Assembly: GCF_010993975.1 (NCBI RefSeq)
Contig: NZ_JAACZO010000057.1
Location: forward strand, 124,001 to 188,000
DNA from: Halomonas faecis
GTDB taxonomy: Bacteria > Pseudomonadota > Gammaproteobacteria > Pseudomonadales > Halomonadaceae
Length of the DNA: 64,000 bases
Direction of reading: 5' to 3'
In this document: positions 43,097-52,527 of the stretch, one piece after another
Numbering within the stretch: position 1 is the stretch's first letter
How the letters are laid out: each line of letters begins with the position of its first letter
Position numbers and translations under genes: made by a program
The notes under the pieces: model-generated
Database searches by the model: none
What the model was told of the DNA's origin: nothing
The model's input: only the letters and a program-made list of their open reading frames with translations

Positions 43097-44404
43097 TCAG
43101 AACCGATAGGTCAGCTGCGCGCCGAAGCCATGGGCCTCGTTCTTGTAGTCGGCATCGTAGGTGGAAGTCACATCCCCCCCGGGACCACTATCCACTCGTT
43201 CCTGGCTAACACTGGTACTGCGCTCGGTCAGATAGGAATACGCGAAGTCCAGCGTCAGATTCTCGGTGGGCGTCCAGCCGGCCCCCAGCGAGAAGATGCG
43301 GCGATCGTCCGAGGGAATGCGAGCACTGCGGAACTCGTCGCTGGTCGGCGTATTGTCGAGAGTCACGCCGGCGCGCAAGACCCACTGCGGATTGAGCTGG
43401 TATTCACCGCCTGCGGCAAAGGCCCAGGCATTGGAGTAGTCCTGCTCTTCGCGAGTGATCGTGCCGCCTTGGTTGTTGGTCACCAGAATCTCATCGAACT
43501 GACTCCAGCGCGTCCAGGAAGCGCCGAACATCAGTTTGAGGTTATCGCTCATCTGCTGAGTGATGGAGAAGTTGACGGTTTCCGGCGTCGTCAGATCCAG
43601 GTTTGCATCGCTCTCACTCTGAACCACGCCTCCGATTGTGGCTTGGTAATCACCGGTCAGCGTGTAGTCGACCTTGGAGCGATAGGTCAGGCCCAGCGTG
43701 GTTTCCGGCACCGGCTGAAACACCACACCGAGATTGTATCCCCAACCATCGTCGTCGCCTTCCACACGGGCATCGGCCTCAGCATAAGTAGGTCCTGCTC
43801 CGACAATTGCCGGAACCTGCCGATGCAGCTCTCCATCCACGCGGTTATAGGTAATGCCGGCACCCACCGACCACTGGTCGTTGAAACGATAAGAAACGGT
43901 CGGCTGAGCACTCATCACCGTCAGTTGGGTGTAGTTGCCCAGGTTGCGGCCGACGAAGCCATCTTCGTAGTCCGTCTCCGAACCGAAGGGCGCATAGACG
44001 CCGAAGCCGAAAGCCAGCTTGTCGGTCACCGGCTGGGCGTAGAAGGCGAAGGGCACGAACTTGCCCGGCACCATATCGCCATCGGCTGTGCCAGAAACAT
44101 CTTGAGCAGCGATCGGGCCAACAGCCGTCGGGTAGCGAGTCGCTTCCGCATTGTCGATATCGCTATTGACGTTCAGGTAAGTCCCCCCAGCCGTCACCTG
44201 GGCACGATCGAGAAACGACATGCCCGCCGGGTTGCCGAACACGATGGTGGCGTCGTTGACGTTGGAACTGCGCCCGGCGTGGCCGTAGCCCTGGCCGCTG
44301 ACGCTCTGCTCGTTGACCTGGTAGCCGCCGGCGTGAGCCTGACCGGCGATGGCGGCAGCGGCGATGGCCACGGCCCAGGACAGCTTGTTGAACTTGTTGT
44401 GCAT
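43097..44404 (-). CDS. fadL: FadL-family outer-membrane long-chain fatty-acid transporter
   Basis: Outer-membrane beta-barrel that admits long-chain fatty acids or other hydrophobic compounds. The 435-residue precursor has a signal peptide (hydrophobic AVAIAAAAIAGQAHA, cleavage predicted after AHA near residue 25). The mature N-terminus GGYQVNEQSVSGQGYGHAGR and DATIVFGNPAGM form the hatch typical of FadL. Alternating strands follow and the protein ends in QLTYRF with a terminal Phe, the barrel-assembly signal. ATG at 44404 is chosen because it opens the signal peptide. The exact substrate is unknown. Confidence 0.92.
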   Translation of the reverse strand: MHNKFNKLSWAVAIAAAAIAGQAHAGGYQVNEQSVSGQGYGHAGRSSNVNDATIVFGNPAGMSFLDRAQVTAGGTYLNVNSDIDNAEATRYPTAVGPIAAQDVSGTADGDMVPGKFVPFAFYAQPVTDKLAFGFGVYAPFGSETDYEDGFVGRNLGNYTQLTVMSAQPTVSYRFNDQWSVGAGITYNRVDGELHRQVPAIVGAGPTYAEADARVEGDDDGWGYNLGVVFQPVPETTLGLTYRSKVDYTLTGDYQATIGGVVQSESDANLDLTTPETVNFSITQQMSDNLKLMFGASWTRWSQFDEILVTNNQGGTITREEQDYSNAWAFAAGGEYQLNPQWVLRAGVTLDNTPTSDEFRSARIPSDDRRIFSLGAGWTPTENLTLDFAYSYLTERSTSVSQERVDSGPGGDVTSTYDADYKNEAHGFGAQLTYRF

Positions 44405-44614
44405 GGTCTCGATTCCTCTTGCTCGTACGCTGGCGCGCATTGTTGTCGGGCCCTCGGCGGGGCGCTCTGCGTTCAGTTGTCGCTTATCAGTCCACTCGGA
44501 TCAAGGGCAAACGTTCGTTTTAATGCTGAAAACGCTCATACTTTAGTGGCAGGCCCGTCTAAGCCATTGAACATACGTTTGATCGCAATGCCTGGCCGAG
44601 GCGCCAAAAACGAC

Positions 44615-44646
44615 TTGACCCTTGTGTTACCCAAAGGTTTTACACT
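44615..44646 (+). promoter_or_regulatory. MerR-type promoter and operator of the copper operon
   Basis: A -35 TTGACC (44615-44620) and a -10 TACACT (44641-44646) are separated by 20 bp, longer than the optimal 17 and typical of promoters that MerR proteins activate by twisting DNA. The spacer holds an interrupted dyad, ACCCTTG (44618-44624) and CAAAGGT (44632-44638), with a single mismatch, which is the expected operator. It lies 31 bp upstream of the merR-type gene, so autoregulation is likely. Confidence 0.75.
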
Positions 44647-44676
44647 GTCGATGTATCGACAACCACGAGAGTCGTC

Positions 44677-45123
44677 ATGAAAGTCAGCGAACTGGCCCGA
44701 CACGCCGGAGTCACCGCCGAGACGGTGCGTCACTACACCCGCGAGGGTCTGCTGAGCCCCGACCGCGAACCCAGCAACGGCTACCACCGCTACGACGAAA
44801 CCGACCTGGAACGGCTGCGCTTCATCCAGCGCGCCCGCACCCTGGGCTTCAGCGTGGCCGAGGTGCGCGACATCCTCGTCCATGCCGACCACGGCGACTC
44901 ACCCTGCCCCATGGTGCGCGACCTGCTCGCCGCCCGGCTGCCGGAAATCCACCGCCGCATCGCCGAGCTGCAAGCGCTGGCCGCGCGCATGGAGCAGGCA
45001 CTCGACGCCTGGGCCGACATGCCCGACGGCACGCCCGACGGTCATAGCCTGTGCCGGCTGATCGAGAGTTTTCCCGAACCGCTGCGAGGCGACGAGGAAC
45101 AGCCCGCCAAGGAGGCCCGATGA
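44677..45123 (+). CDS. MerR-family metal-responsive regulator (CueR/ZntR-like)
   Basis: A 148-residue regulator with the MerR helix-turn-helix ([20 protein letters not shown]) and wing ([17 protein letters not shown]), a dimerisation helix and a C-terminal metal loop. The loop reads [16 protein letters not shown]: where CueR has two cysteines, this protein has Met and one Cys plus a His. It also has a cysteine in [11 protein letters not shown] at the position that in ZntR-type sensors binds divalent metal and in CueR is Ser. Operon context points to copper; the site is atypical. It overlaps the ATPase gene by ATGA. Confidence 0.85.
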   Translation: MKVSELARHAGVTAETVRHYTREGLLSPDREPSNGYHRYDETDLERLRFIQRARTLGFSVAEVRDILVHADHGDSPCPMVRDLLAARLPEIHRRIAELQALAARMEQALDAWADMPDGTPDGHSLCRLIESFPEPLRGDEEQPAKEAR

Positions 45124-47900
45124 ACGCTAGACGAACGCTGGTTCGCACCGTACCCGGCATGAGCTGCCAGGGCTGTGTGGCCAACATGCGCCGCGCCATT
45201 CTGGCGCGTGATCCAGAGGCCGAAGTGACCGGTACGCCAGCCGAGAAGCGCCTGGAGGTCACGGCCGCTCTCGACGCCGAGACACTGGACGGTGTACTGG
45301 AAGGTGCCGGCTATCCTCCCGAGACAGGATCCGGCGACGCCGACGAGCGACGCCGGCGCACCCGTAACGTGCCGGGCATGAGCTGCCAGGGCTGCGTGAA
45401 ACGCATGCGCGAGGCGATCCAGGCCCGCGATCCGCATGCCGAGGTGACCGGCATGCCGGAAAAGCAGCGCCTGGAAGTGACCACCACACTCGATGACGAT
45501 GCCCTGGACGAGATCCTGCACGAGGCGGGCTATCCGCCCGGCGAAGCGGCGGAGCCGCAAACCGACGGTACACCGGAAAGTGCGAGCGAGGAGGACCGTT
45601 CGTCCACGACCGCCAGCGATGCGCCCATGGAAGGGGCCACCACCCAGCGGCTGTCGATCAGCGGCATGACCTGCGCCAGTTGCGTGAAGAGCGTACAGCA
45701 GGCGCTGGAGCGCACGCCCGGAGTGGCCACGGCCAGCGTCAACTTCGGCACCCACGCCGCCCAGGTGCACGGTACGGCCGAGACCGATGCCCTGGTGGCG
45801 GCGGTAGAGTCCGTGGGCTACGGCGCCGAACCCATCGTCGACCTGCGCCAGGCCGAAGCGACCCGTGCCGAGAAGGACGAAAAAACCTACCGCCAGCGTC
45901 TGCGCGGCAGCGCCTGGTCGCTGGCACTCGCGGTGCCGCTGATGGCCAGCATGTTCGTCTACCATCCGCATCCGATGGGCGGCGGGCGCCTCTACTGGCT
46001 GGTGGTCGGCCTGCTGACCCTGGCCATCATGGCCTTTCCCGGCCGCCACTTCTTCGTCAACGCCTGGAAGAACTTCAAGCACCATCAGGCCAACATGGAC
46101 ACCCTGGTGGCCATGGGCACCGGCACCGCCTGGCTCTACTCCATGGCAGTGGTGGCCTTCGCTCCCTGGCTGCCCGAAGTGGCCCAGGGGATCTACTTCG
46201 AGGCCTCGGCGATGGTCATCGGCCTGGTCCTGCTCGGCAACGCCATGGAGCTCAAGGCGCGCGGCCGCACCAGCGAGGCACTCAAGCGCCTGCTCGACCT
46301 GCAAAGCCGCACTGCACGGGTGATCCGCGACGGCCAGGAGCAGGAGGTCGATATCGATGCGGTACGCGAGGGAGACCATATCCGCGTGCGGCCCGGGGAG
46401 CGCCTGCCGGTGGACGGCCAGGTCACCGAGGGCTCGAGCCACATCGACGAGTCCATGCTCACCGGCGAGCCCGTGCCCGTGGCCAAGGGCGAAGGCGACG
46501 AGGTGAGCGCCGGCACCGTGAACGGCAAGGGCGGCCTGATCTACCGCGCGACAAGAGTGGGTAGCGACACGCGACTGGGTCAGATCACCGAGCAGGTGGC
46601 CCGCGCCCAGAACTCCCGCCCACCGATCGGCGAACTGGCTGACAAGGTATCGAGCGTGTTCGTGCCCTCGGTGATGATCATCGCCGTGATCACGGCGCTG
46701 GCCTGGTTCAATTTCGGCGCCGAGCCGCGGGTGATCCACATGCTGGTGACCGCCACCACGGTGCTGATCATCGCCTGCCCCTGCGCCCTGGGCCTGGCCA
46801 CACCGATCTCCACGATGATCGGTGTGGGCAAGGCGGCCGAACACGGCGTGCTGGTGAGAAGCGGCGAGGCACTGCAGACGGCGAGCAAGCTCAGCACCCT
46901 GGTGGTGGACAAGACCGGCACTCTCACCGAGGGCAAGCCGCGTGTCACCGAGGCGGAGATCCTCGACGGCGATGAGCGCCGGGTACTGGGATGGGTGGCC
47001 GCCCTGGAGCGAGGGTCCGAGCATCCGCTGGCCGCGGCGCTGCTGGCACATGCCGAAGCGACCGACGCCGAGGTCGCCGACATCCAAGACTTCGACAGCA
47101 TCACCGGCGGCGGCGTGACGGCGCGCACTACCGACGGTAAGCGACTGCTTCTGGGCAATGCCCGGCTCCTGGAGGACGCCGGCATCGACCTGGCCAGCGG
47201 CCGCCAGAAGGCGGAAACGCTGGAGGAGAAGGCCCGCACGGTGGTGTATTTCGCCATCGACGACCGCTTGTCCGCCATCTTTGGCGTCAGCGACCCCCTG
47301 CGTCACGACACCATCGAGGCCGTGAGACGCCTGCAGACCGATGGCCTCAAGGTGGTGATGCTCACCGGCGACAACGTTCACACCGCCGCCGCCATTGCCC
47401 GCGAAGTGGGCATCGACGACTACCGCGCCGGCCTCAAGCCCGAGGACAAGCACGCCGAGATCGAGCGCCTGCAGAACGCTGGCGAGGTCGTCGGCATGGT
47501 GGGCGACGGCATCAACGACGCCCCGGCGCTGGCCCGCGCCAACGTCGGCTTCGCCATCGGCCAGGGTACTGACGTAGCCATCGAAAGTGCTGGCATCACG
47601 CTGATGCGCGGCTCGCTTCACGGCATTGCCGATGCCATCGAGATCAGCCGCATGACGCTTGCCAACATCAAGCAGAATCTGGTCGGCGCCTTCGGGTACA
47701 ACGCATTGTGCATCCCCATCGCTGCCGGCGTGCTCTACCCGCTCACCGGCATGCTGCTTTCGCCCATGATCGCCGGAGCCGCCATGTCGCTGTCGTCGAT
47801 CACCGTGGTCAGCAATGCCAATCGGCTGCGGCTCAAGCGCCCGCAGGGCACCGCCCATGCCCCGTCCACCGCTCGCGCAACCCAGGAGGCCAACGCATGA
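45120..47900 (+). CDS. copA: Cu(I)-exporting P1B-type ATPase with three N-terminal HMA domains
   Basis: Pumps cuprous ions out of the cytoplasm. The 926-residue protein has HMA domains at about residues 7-65 and 81-140, both with GMSCQGC and near-duplicates, and a divergent third at about 178-245 with GMTCASC. The core follows: the phosphatase loop TGEPVPV, the membrane metal motif ACPCALG, the phosphorylation site [15 protein letters not shown] in the nucleotide domain and [11 protein letters not shown]. Late helices carry YN in FGYNALCIP and MSLSS, the Cu(I)-specific P1B-1 pattern. Start chosen at 45120, overlapping the regulator gene stop. Confidence 0.94.
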   Translation: MNARRTLVRTVPGMSCQGCVANMRRAILARDPEAEVTGTPAEKRLEVTAALDAETLDGVLEGAGYPPETGSGDADERRRRTRNVPGMSCQGCVKRMREAIQARDPHAEVTGMPEKQRLEVTTTLDDDALDEILHEAGYPPGEAAEPQTDGTPESASEEDRSSTTASDAPMEGATTQRLSISGMTCASCVKSVQQALERTPGVATASVNFGTHAAQVHGTAETDALVAAVESVGYGAEPIVDLRQAEATRAEKDEKTYRQRLRGSAWSLALAVPLMASMFVYHPHPMGGGRLYWLVVGLLTLAIMAFPGRHFFVNAWKNFKHHQANMDTLVAMGTGTAWLYSMAVVAFAPWLPEVAQGIYFEASAMVIGLVLLGNAMELKARGRTSEALKRLLDLQSRTARVIRDGQEQEVDIDAVREGDHIRVRPGERLPVDGQVTEGSSHIDESMLTGEPVPVAKGEGDEVSAGTVNGKGGLIYRATRVGSDTRLGQITEQVARAQNSRPPIGELADKVSSVFVPSVMIIAVITALAWFNFGAEPRVIHMLVTATTVLIIACPCALGLATPISTMIGVGKAAEHGVLVRSGEALQTASKLSTLVVDKTGTLTEGKPRVTEAEILDGDERRVLGWVAALERGSEHPLAAALLAHAEATDAEVADIQDFDSITGGGVTARTTDGKRLLLGNARLLEDAGIDLASGRQKAETLEEKARTVVYFAIDDRLSAIFGVSDPLRHDTIEAVRRLQTDGLKVVMLTGDNVHTAAAIAREVGIDDYRAGLKPEDKHAEIERLQNAGEVVGMVGDGINDAPALARANVGFAIGQGTDVAIESAGITLMRGSLHGIADAIEISRMTLANIKQNLVGAFGYNALCIPIAAGVLYPLTGMLLSPMIAGAAMSLSSITVVSNANRLRLKRPQGTAHAPSTARATQEANA

Positions 47901-47971
47901 GCTGGATCGTCAATCTTGCCGGACTCGCCCTGATCGCCGCCATCGCCTGGTGGTTCTGGAAGCCGAGCTGA
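47897..47971 (+). CDS. 24-residue single-span membrane peptide in copper operon
   Basis: The frame starts with an ATG that overlaps the copA stop (ATGA) and encodes [20 protein letters not shown] plus WKPS, one predicted membrane helix. In related bacteria the gene after copA often encodes a membrane-anchored cupredoxin-like protein that begins with almost the same helix. Here translation stops right after the helix and no cupredoxin domain is found downstream in any frame. It is either a genuine small subunit of the ATPase or the remnant of that gene. The likeness is from memory of the family and was not searched. Confidence 0.6.
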   Translation: MSWIVNLAGLALIAAIAWWFWKPS

Positions 47972-48019
47972 CGAGCCGACCTGCTAGGCTATAGAGGCAA
48001 TCGTGTCAGGAGCTTTGCC

Positions 48020-48439
48020 ATGCCCAAGCTAAACGGCGTGCTGGAAACCGCGCTCTACGTGGAGGACATGGACCGGGCGCGGATCTTCTTCGAAGGGGTG
48101 ATGGGGCTGGAACCGTTCAATGCCGACCACCGTTTCACTGCCTACGACGTCGGAGCCAGCACGGTCCTGCTGTTGTTTCGCCAGGGCGAGACGCTGGAAA
48201 CCGTTCACTTGCCCGACGGCATGGGCACCATCCCGCCCCACGACGGTAAAGGACGCGTGCACGTGGCCTTCGCCGTCGTCGCCAGCGAACTGCCCGCCTG
48301 GGAGCGCCAGCTCGACGATCACGGCATCGCCATCGAGGGTCGTACCCACTGGCCGCGTGGTGGCGAGAGCGTCTACTTTCGCGACCCGGACGGACACCTA
48401 TTGGAACTCGCCACGCCCGGCGTCTGGCCCAACTATTGA
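48020..48439 (+). CDS. VOC superfamily protein (glyoxalase/dioxygenase fold)
   Basis: A 139-residue protein with paired beta-alpha-beta modules: ETALYVEDMDRARIFFEGVM at the start and HVAFAVVASELPAWERQL in the middle, ending VYFRDPDGHLLELATPG. The HVAF histidine and the LLELATPG glutamate are in the usual metal-ligand positions. Family members include glyoxalases, fosfomycin- and bleomycin-resistance proteins and ring-cleaving dioxygenases; the substrate cannot be told. It is 48 bp past the small membrane peptide and might be read from the copper promoter. Confidence 0.83.
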   Translation: MPKLNGVLETALYVEDMDRARIFFEGVMGLEPFNADHRFTAYDVGASTVLLLFRQGETLETVHLPDGMGTIPPHDGKGRVHVAFAVVASELPAWERQLDDHGIAIEGRTHWPRGGESVYFRDPDGHLLELATPGVWPNY

Positions 48440-48471
48440 CAGGAGACGTGCCCACGCCACTGAAACGTCAG

Positions 48472-48483
48472 CGAGCGCAGCCA
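48472..48483. repeat. Short CGARCGCAGCC motif, copy after yitT
   Basis: CGAGCGCAGCCA sits 4 bp past the yitT stop codon, like the related strings after radC (25582) and after the cold-shock gene (10594). Confidence 0.4.
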
Positions 48484-48487
48484 CTTT

Positions 48488-49105
48488 TCAACTCACTCCC
48501 ATGTAACGGCCGGGCTTGTGATTCAGGGCAATGATCAGGTTGAGCGCCACCGCGCCCAGCACCGAGAGACCCACCCGCTCCGGCGGTAGAACCAACAGGG
48601 CGGCGAGCATGATGGCGGCGTCGATGCCAAGCTGAACGTAACCCGCCCGCCAGCCGTAGCGATCCTGGAGGAAGAGCACCAATATGTTCACCCCGCCAAG
48701 GCTTGCCCGGTGACGAAACAGGATCAGCATGCCCAGCCCGATCAGACAGCCGCCCATCAGCGCCGCGTAGAGCGGCTGTAGCTCATCGATGACGACCCAC
48801 TGCCCGGTCAGTTCCGAAAACAGCGAAACGAGCCCGATGGCGGCGAAAGTGCGCAAGGTGAACGACCACCCCATGCGCCGGATCGCCAACCAGTAGAACG
48901 GCACGTTGATCAGAAAGAACCACACCCCGAAGCGCCAACCGGTGGCGTACTGCAGCAGGAAGGCGAGGCCGGCGGTGCTGCCGGTGAGCAGCAGCGCCTG
49001 AGTATAGAAAGTGACGCCGAGTGCCACGAACAGCGTACCCACCAGCATCGCCATCACGTCCTCGTAGGCCCGGTGGGGATCGGTCGGCAAATCCTGCGGA
49101 TCCAT
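48488..49105 (-). CDS. YitT family membrane protein
   Basis: A 205-residue inner-membrane protein with about five hydrophobic spans. The motif LTGSTAGLAFLLQYATGWRFGVWFFLINVPFY is typical of the N-terminal YitT domain (split across helices two and three), and RHRASLGGVNILVLFLQDRYGWRAG lies in a loop. The family is widespread and has no agreed function. It lacks the C-terminal DUF2179 domain seen in longer members. It begins 11 bp after recJ on the same strand. Confidence 0.8.
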   Translation of the reverse strand: MDPQDLPTDPHRAYEDVMAMLVGTLFVALGVTFYTQALLLTGSTAGLAFLLQYATGWRFGVWFFLINVPFYWLAIRRMGWSFTLRTFAAIGLVSLFSELTGQWVVIDELQPLYAALMGGCLIGLGMLILFRHRASLGGVNILVLFLQDRYGWRAGYVQLGIDAAIMLAALLVLPPERVGLSVLGAVALNLIIALNHKPGRYMGVS

Positions 49106-49116
49106 AATGATGTCCT

Positions 49117-50925
49117 TTATCGACGGCGTGAACGCTCGGCATGCTCCACCATCAGTTGCAGGCTCTCCCGCCCCCGCCAGCGGTTACGATTGAGCTTGTA
49201 GGCGCAACGCAGCCTGTCGCCCACCGCGAAATCGGGCAACTCGCCGGGAGTGAGGGCACGGAACCAGATGGCGCGATGGCTGACGACACCGGCCGAGAGC
49301 TCGAGCATCAGGTGCGTGCCGTCGGCACCGACCACGCGCAGATTCTCGACCAGGAATTCGCCCTCGAACAGCGGTGCATCGAACTCACGACCGTAAGGGC
49401 CCAGGGCGTCGAGTTCGATCAGCGTCGCCAACTCGAGCTGGGCGACGCTGAGCTCGCCGTCAGTGAGGATGCGCGGCCCCAGCTCGGCATTTCCCAGCTG
49501 CTCGCCCACCGCCTGCAGAAAGGCGGCACGGAACTCGTCCAGCCGTTCATGCGGCACGCCAACGCCGGCGGCACCGCGATGGCCGCCAAACCGGGGCAAT
49601 GCTTCGGGAGCGAGGTCATGAGCGCGCTGGAGGGCATCGCGCAGGTGCAGCGCCTCGATGGAGCGCCCCGAGCCGGTCAGCATGCCCGGCTGAGCGGCCG
49701 GAGTGAGCACCAGGGTCGGCCGGCCATAGGCCTGTACCAACCGCGAGGCGACGATGCCTTGCACGCCGGGGTGGCCGCTCTCCAGAAACACCAGGATGGC
49801 CGGCTGATCGGCCGAAAGCGCCGGCAGAGCCAGCGCCTTGGCCTCTTCCACCATCTCGGCCTCGATGGCCTTGCGCGACTGATTGTCCTGATCCAGCGTG
49901 GCCAGGTGACGCGCCGCCGTGGCGTCGTCTTCCGCGAGCATGTAATGCAGTGCCGCGTAAGGGTCGTCGAGCCGCGAGCGGGCATTGATGCGCGGGCCCA
50001 TCTGAAAGGCCAGGGTCTCGGCGTCGAAGGGCACGCTGTCCTCGCCCAGGCGGGCGGCCATGGCGCGCCAGCAGGCGGCATCCATGCGATTGATCAGCGT
50101 GAGGCCGTGGCTGACCACGGCACGGTTGGCGGGGCTGGCCCCCAGCGACACGCAGTCCGCCACGGTCCCCAAGGCCACGTAGGAGAGCCAGGGCGAGAGC
50201 TTGGGCGTGGCCTCGGGCAGCACCCCCCATTCGATCAGCACGCTGCGTGACAGCGACATGACCAGCCAGGCGACCATGCAACCGGCGATGGTCGGGTCGG
50301 GGTAGGGGCAGTCGTCGCGGGTGGGGTTGACCACGGCGTGGGCAGACGCCGGAGGCCCGTCCAGTGGCAGGGCATGGTGGTCGCTCACCACCACGTCGAT
50401 CCCCTCCGCGGCCAGTCGGGCAATGCGTGGCTCATCGCTGCTGCCGCAGTCGGCGGTAATCACCAGGCTAGGTCGCGGTCTGAGTGCGAGCGTGCGCTCT
50501 ACCAGTGGCAGGCTGATGCCGTAGCCGTCGTGGATGCGGTGGCCGATCAGGCTGTGCAGGCGCGATTCCGGCACCCCGAACAGCTCCACCAGGGTGCGCC
50601 GGATCACCACGTGGGAGGTGATGCCGTCGACGTCGTAGTCGGTGAGAATGCCGATATGCTCGCCCTCGACCACGGCCTGGGCGATGCGCTCGGCGGCCCG
50701 ACGCCCGTCGGCGAGCCGCTCGGGGTGCTCGAGATAGCGCAGGCTGGGCGACACCAGCGGCGCCAGCTCGCCCGCATAGTCTCCCAGGCGCCCGGCCAGG
50801 ATGCGAGCCTGCAGCTCGGAGAGCCCCTCGCGCTGGGCCTGGGCATAGAGCGTCGCATTGCGCGGGCGGGGCACTAGACGCGGCTTGAGTCGGGCGTGCA
50901 GATCAGGCGGCGCGATCACGTCCAC
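49117..50925 (-). CDS. recJ: Single-stranded-DNA-specific exonuclease RecJ
   Basis: 5'-3' exonuclease for single-stranded DNA acting in recombination, mismatch and base-excision repair. The 602-residue product has the DHH-family motifs: ILTDYDVDGITS (motif I, about residue 94), ITADCGSSD (motif II), VVVSDHHALP (motif III, the DHH signature) and a DHHA1 domain with SGRSIEALHLRDAL and FGGHRGAAGVGV, followed by an OB-fold. GTG start. Downstream of thrC on the same strand, separated by a palindromic element. Confidence 0.95.
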   Translation of the reverse strand: MDVIAPPDLHARLKPRLVPRPRNATLYAQAQREGLSELQARILAGRLGDYAGELAPLVSPSLRYLEHPERLADGRRAAERIAQAVVEGEHIGILTDYDVDGITSHVVIRRTLVELFGVPESRLHSLIGHRIHDGYGISLPLVERTLALRPRPSLVITADCGSSDEPRIARLAAEGIDVVVSDHHALPLDGPPASAHAVVNPTRDDCPYPDPTIAGCMVAWLVMSLSRSVLIEWGVLPEATPKLSPWLSYVALGTVADCVSLGASPANRAVVSHGLTLINRMDAACWRAMAARLGEDSVPFDAETLAFQMGPRINARSRLDDPYAALHYMLAEDDATAARHLATLDQDNQSRKAIEAEMVEEAKALALPALSADQPAILVFLESGHPGVQGIVASRLVQAYGRPTLVLTPAAQPGMLTGSGRSIEALHLRDALQRAHDLAPEALPRFGGHRGAAGVGVPHERLDEFRAAFLQAVGEQLGNAELGPRILTDGELSVAQLELATLIELDALGPYGREFDAPLFEGEFLVENLRVVGADGTHLMLELSAGVVSHRAIWFRALTPGELPDFAVGDRLRCAYKLNRNRWRGRESLQLMVEHAERSRRR

Positions 50926-50980
50926 GCGAGGCTCCTCTGGTTCGCTTCCATGGGTAATACGGCGATGGGAACGCCGTGCC

Positions 50981-51093
50981 GAGCGAAGGGCGCCGGGGAC
51001 AGGCCGAAGAGGGGGCTTTCGCCATGGATGGCAAAAGTAGCGCCCAGGGAGGGGCTCACAGCGCCCCCTCGTAGGCCTGTCGCCGGATCAGCC
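50981..51093 (+). repeat. Dispersed nested-palindrome element, short form, copy 4
   Basis: About 113 bp. The outer stem pairs GACAGGCC (50998-51005) with GGCCTGTC (51074-51081) and GAGGGGGC (51009-51016) with GCCCCCTC (51063-51070). The inner hairpin is GCCAT/ATGGC extended by T/A pairs (one C-A mismatch). It fills the 188-bp gap between thrC and recJ and is inverted relative to the copy at 52.53 kb on the other side of thrC. Confidence 0.9.
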
Positions 51094-51113
51094 CTGAGTG
51101 GGCAGGCTACCGC

Positions 51114-52502
51114 CTACCGCCGATTCTCGGCGACGAACGTCTGCACCTCGGCCAGCTCCGCCGGCAGCACGGTATAGCGCTCCTCACGCTCCAGCAGGTC
51201 GTCCATGTGCGGCGGCAGCGGCACGCCCGGGAAGCCGGCCTTGACCACCGCCTCGGCGAATTTGGCCGGATGCGCGGTGGCCAGCGTTATCATCGGCGTG
51301 GCGGCATCGGCGCGCGCCCGCTCGGCGGCACGATAGCCGGTGGCGGTATGCGGGTCGAGAACCTCCTGGGTACGGTGGTGCGCTTCGCGGATCACCTCGA
51401 GAATGGTGGCATCATCCACGCTGTGGCTGGCGAACCTGTCGCGCAACTTGGCCAGCGGGGCCTCCGCCAGAGCGGTGGGCTCGACCTGGAAACGCTCGAG
51501 CAGCGCTGCCACGGCGGCACCATTGCGCTCGTAGGCCTCGAACAGCAGACGCTCGAAGTTGGACGACACCACGATATCCATGGAAGGTGCCAGCGTCGCC
51601 TTGAGTTCCCGCTTGGAGAAGTCGTTGTCGGCCAGCGTGCGGTGCAGGATGTCGTTGGCATTGGTGGCGATGACGAACTGCTTCACCGGTAGGCCCGAGC
51701 GGTATGCCATGTAGCCGGCGAAGACGTTGCCGAAGTTGGCCGAAGGCACACAGAAGCTGACCTGACGATGCGGGGCCCCCAGCGCCACTGCAGAAGCCAC
51801 GTAGTAGACGATCTGGGCCATGATGCGCGCCCAGTTGATGGAGTTCACCGCCACCAACCGCGTGCCGTTCAGGAAGCTCTGGTCGGCGAAGCTCGCCTTG
51901 ACCATGGCCTGGGCGTCGTCGAAGTTGCCTTCGATGGCGATATTGAAGACGTTGTCGGCCAGCACCGTGGTCATCTGACGGCGCTGCACTTCGGAAACGC
52001 GGTCATGCGGGTGGAGGATGAAGATGTCGAGGTTGTCGCAGTGGCGGCACCCTTCGATGGCCGCCGAGCCGGTATCGCCCGAGGTGGCGCCCATGATCAC
52101 CGCCCGCTCGCCGCGCTTGGCCAGGAAGTGGTCGAGGATGCGGCCGAGCAGTTGCAGGGCCACGTCCTTGAACGCCAGCGTGGGGCCGTGGAACAGCTCG
52201 AGCAGGAAGTGGTTGGCATCCAGCTGATTCAGCGGCACCACGGCATCGTGGCTGAAGGTGGCATAGGCATCGCGCACGATGCCGCGGAAGGTGTCGTCGT
52301 CGATCTCGCCGTTGACGTAGGGCTTCATCACACGAAAGGCGATCTCGGCGTACGACAACCCGGCCATGGCGGCCAGGTCGTCATGGGAGAACCGGGGGAC
52401 GGTCTCCGGGACATAGAGGCCGCCATCGCTGGCCATGCCAGTGAGCACGACCTCCTCGAAACTGAGCGCAGGCGCCTGCCCGCGGGTACTGATATAACGC
52501 AT
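51114..52502 (-). CDS. thrC: Threonine synthase
   Basis: PLP enzyme converting O-phosphohomoserine to threonine. The 462-residue product begins MRYISTRGQAPALSFEEVVL and shows the Schiff-base lysine in HGPTLAFKDVALQLLG, the PLP-phosphate loop GATSGDTGSAAIEG and CVPSANFGNVFAGYMA. ATG at 52502 has AAGGGA upstream. The frame stays open for 66 more codons into a palindromic element, which should not be annotated as protein. It follows hom, but 231 bp including that element intervene, and a second, inverted copy lies beyond its stop. Confidence 0.96.
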   Translation of the reverse strand: MRYISTRGQAPALSFEEVVLTGMASDGGLYVPETVPRFSHDDLAAMAGLSYAEIAFRVMKPYVNGEIDDDTFRGIVRDAYATFSHDAVVPLNQLDANHFLLELFHGPTLAFKDVALQLLGRILDHFLAKRGERAVIMGATSGDTGSAAIEGCRHCDNLDIFILHPHDRVSEVQRRQMTTVLADNVFNIAIEGNFDDAQAMVKASFADQSFLNGTRLVAVNSINWARIMAQIVYYVASAVALGAPHRQVSFCVPSANFGNVFAGYMAYRSGLPVKQFVIATNANDILHRTLADNDFSKRELKATLAPSMDIVVSSNFERLLFEAYERNGAAVAALLERFQVEPTALAEAPLAKLRDRFASHSVDDATILEVIREAHHRTQEVLDPHTATGYRAAERARADAATPMITLATAHPAKFAEAVVKAGFPGVPLPPHMDDLLEREERYTVLPAELAEVQTFVAENRR

Positions 52503-52527
52503 CGTTCGGATCCCTTGCTCGCTCGGA

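Noticed and set aside
45042..47858. 938-codon open frame on the minus strand opposite copA
   Set aside because: A shadow frame made possible by high G+C third positions; composition is His/Gly/Val/Asp-rich without domains, while copA on the other strand has every P-type ATPase motif.
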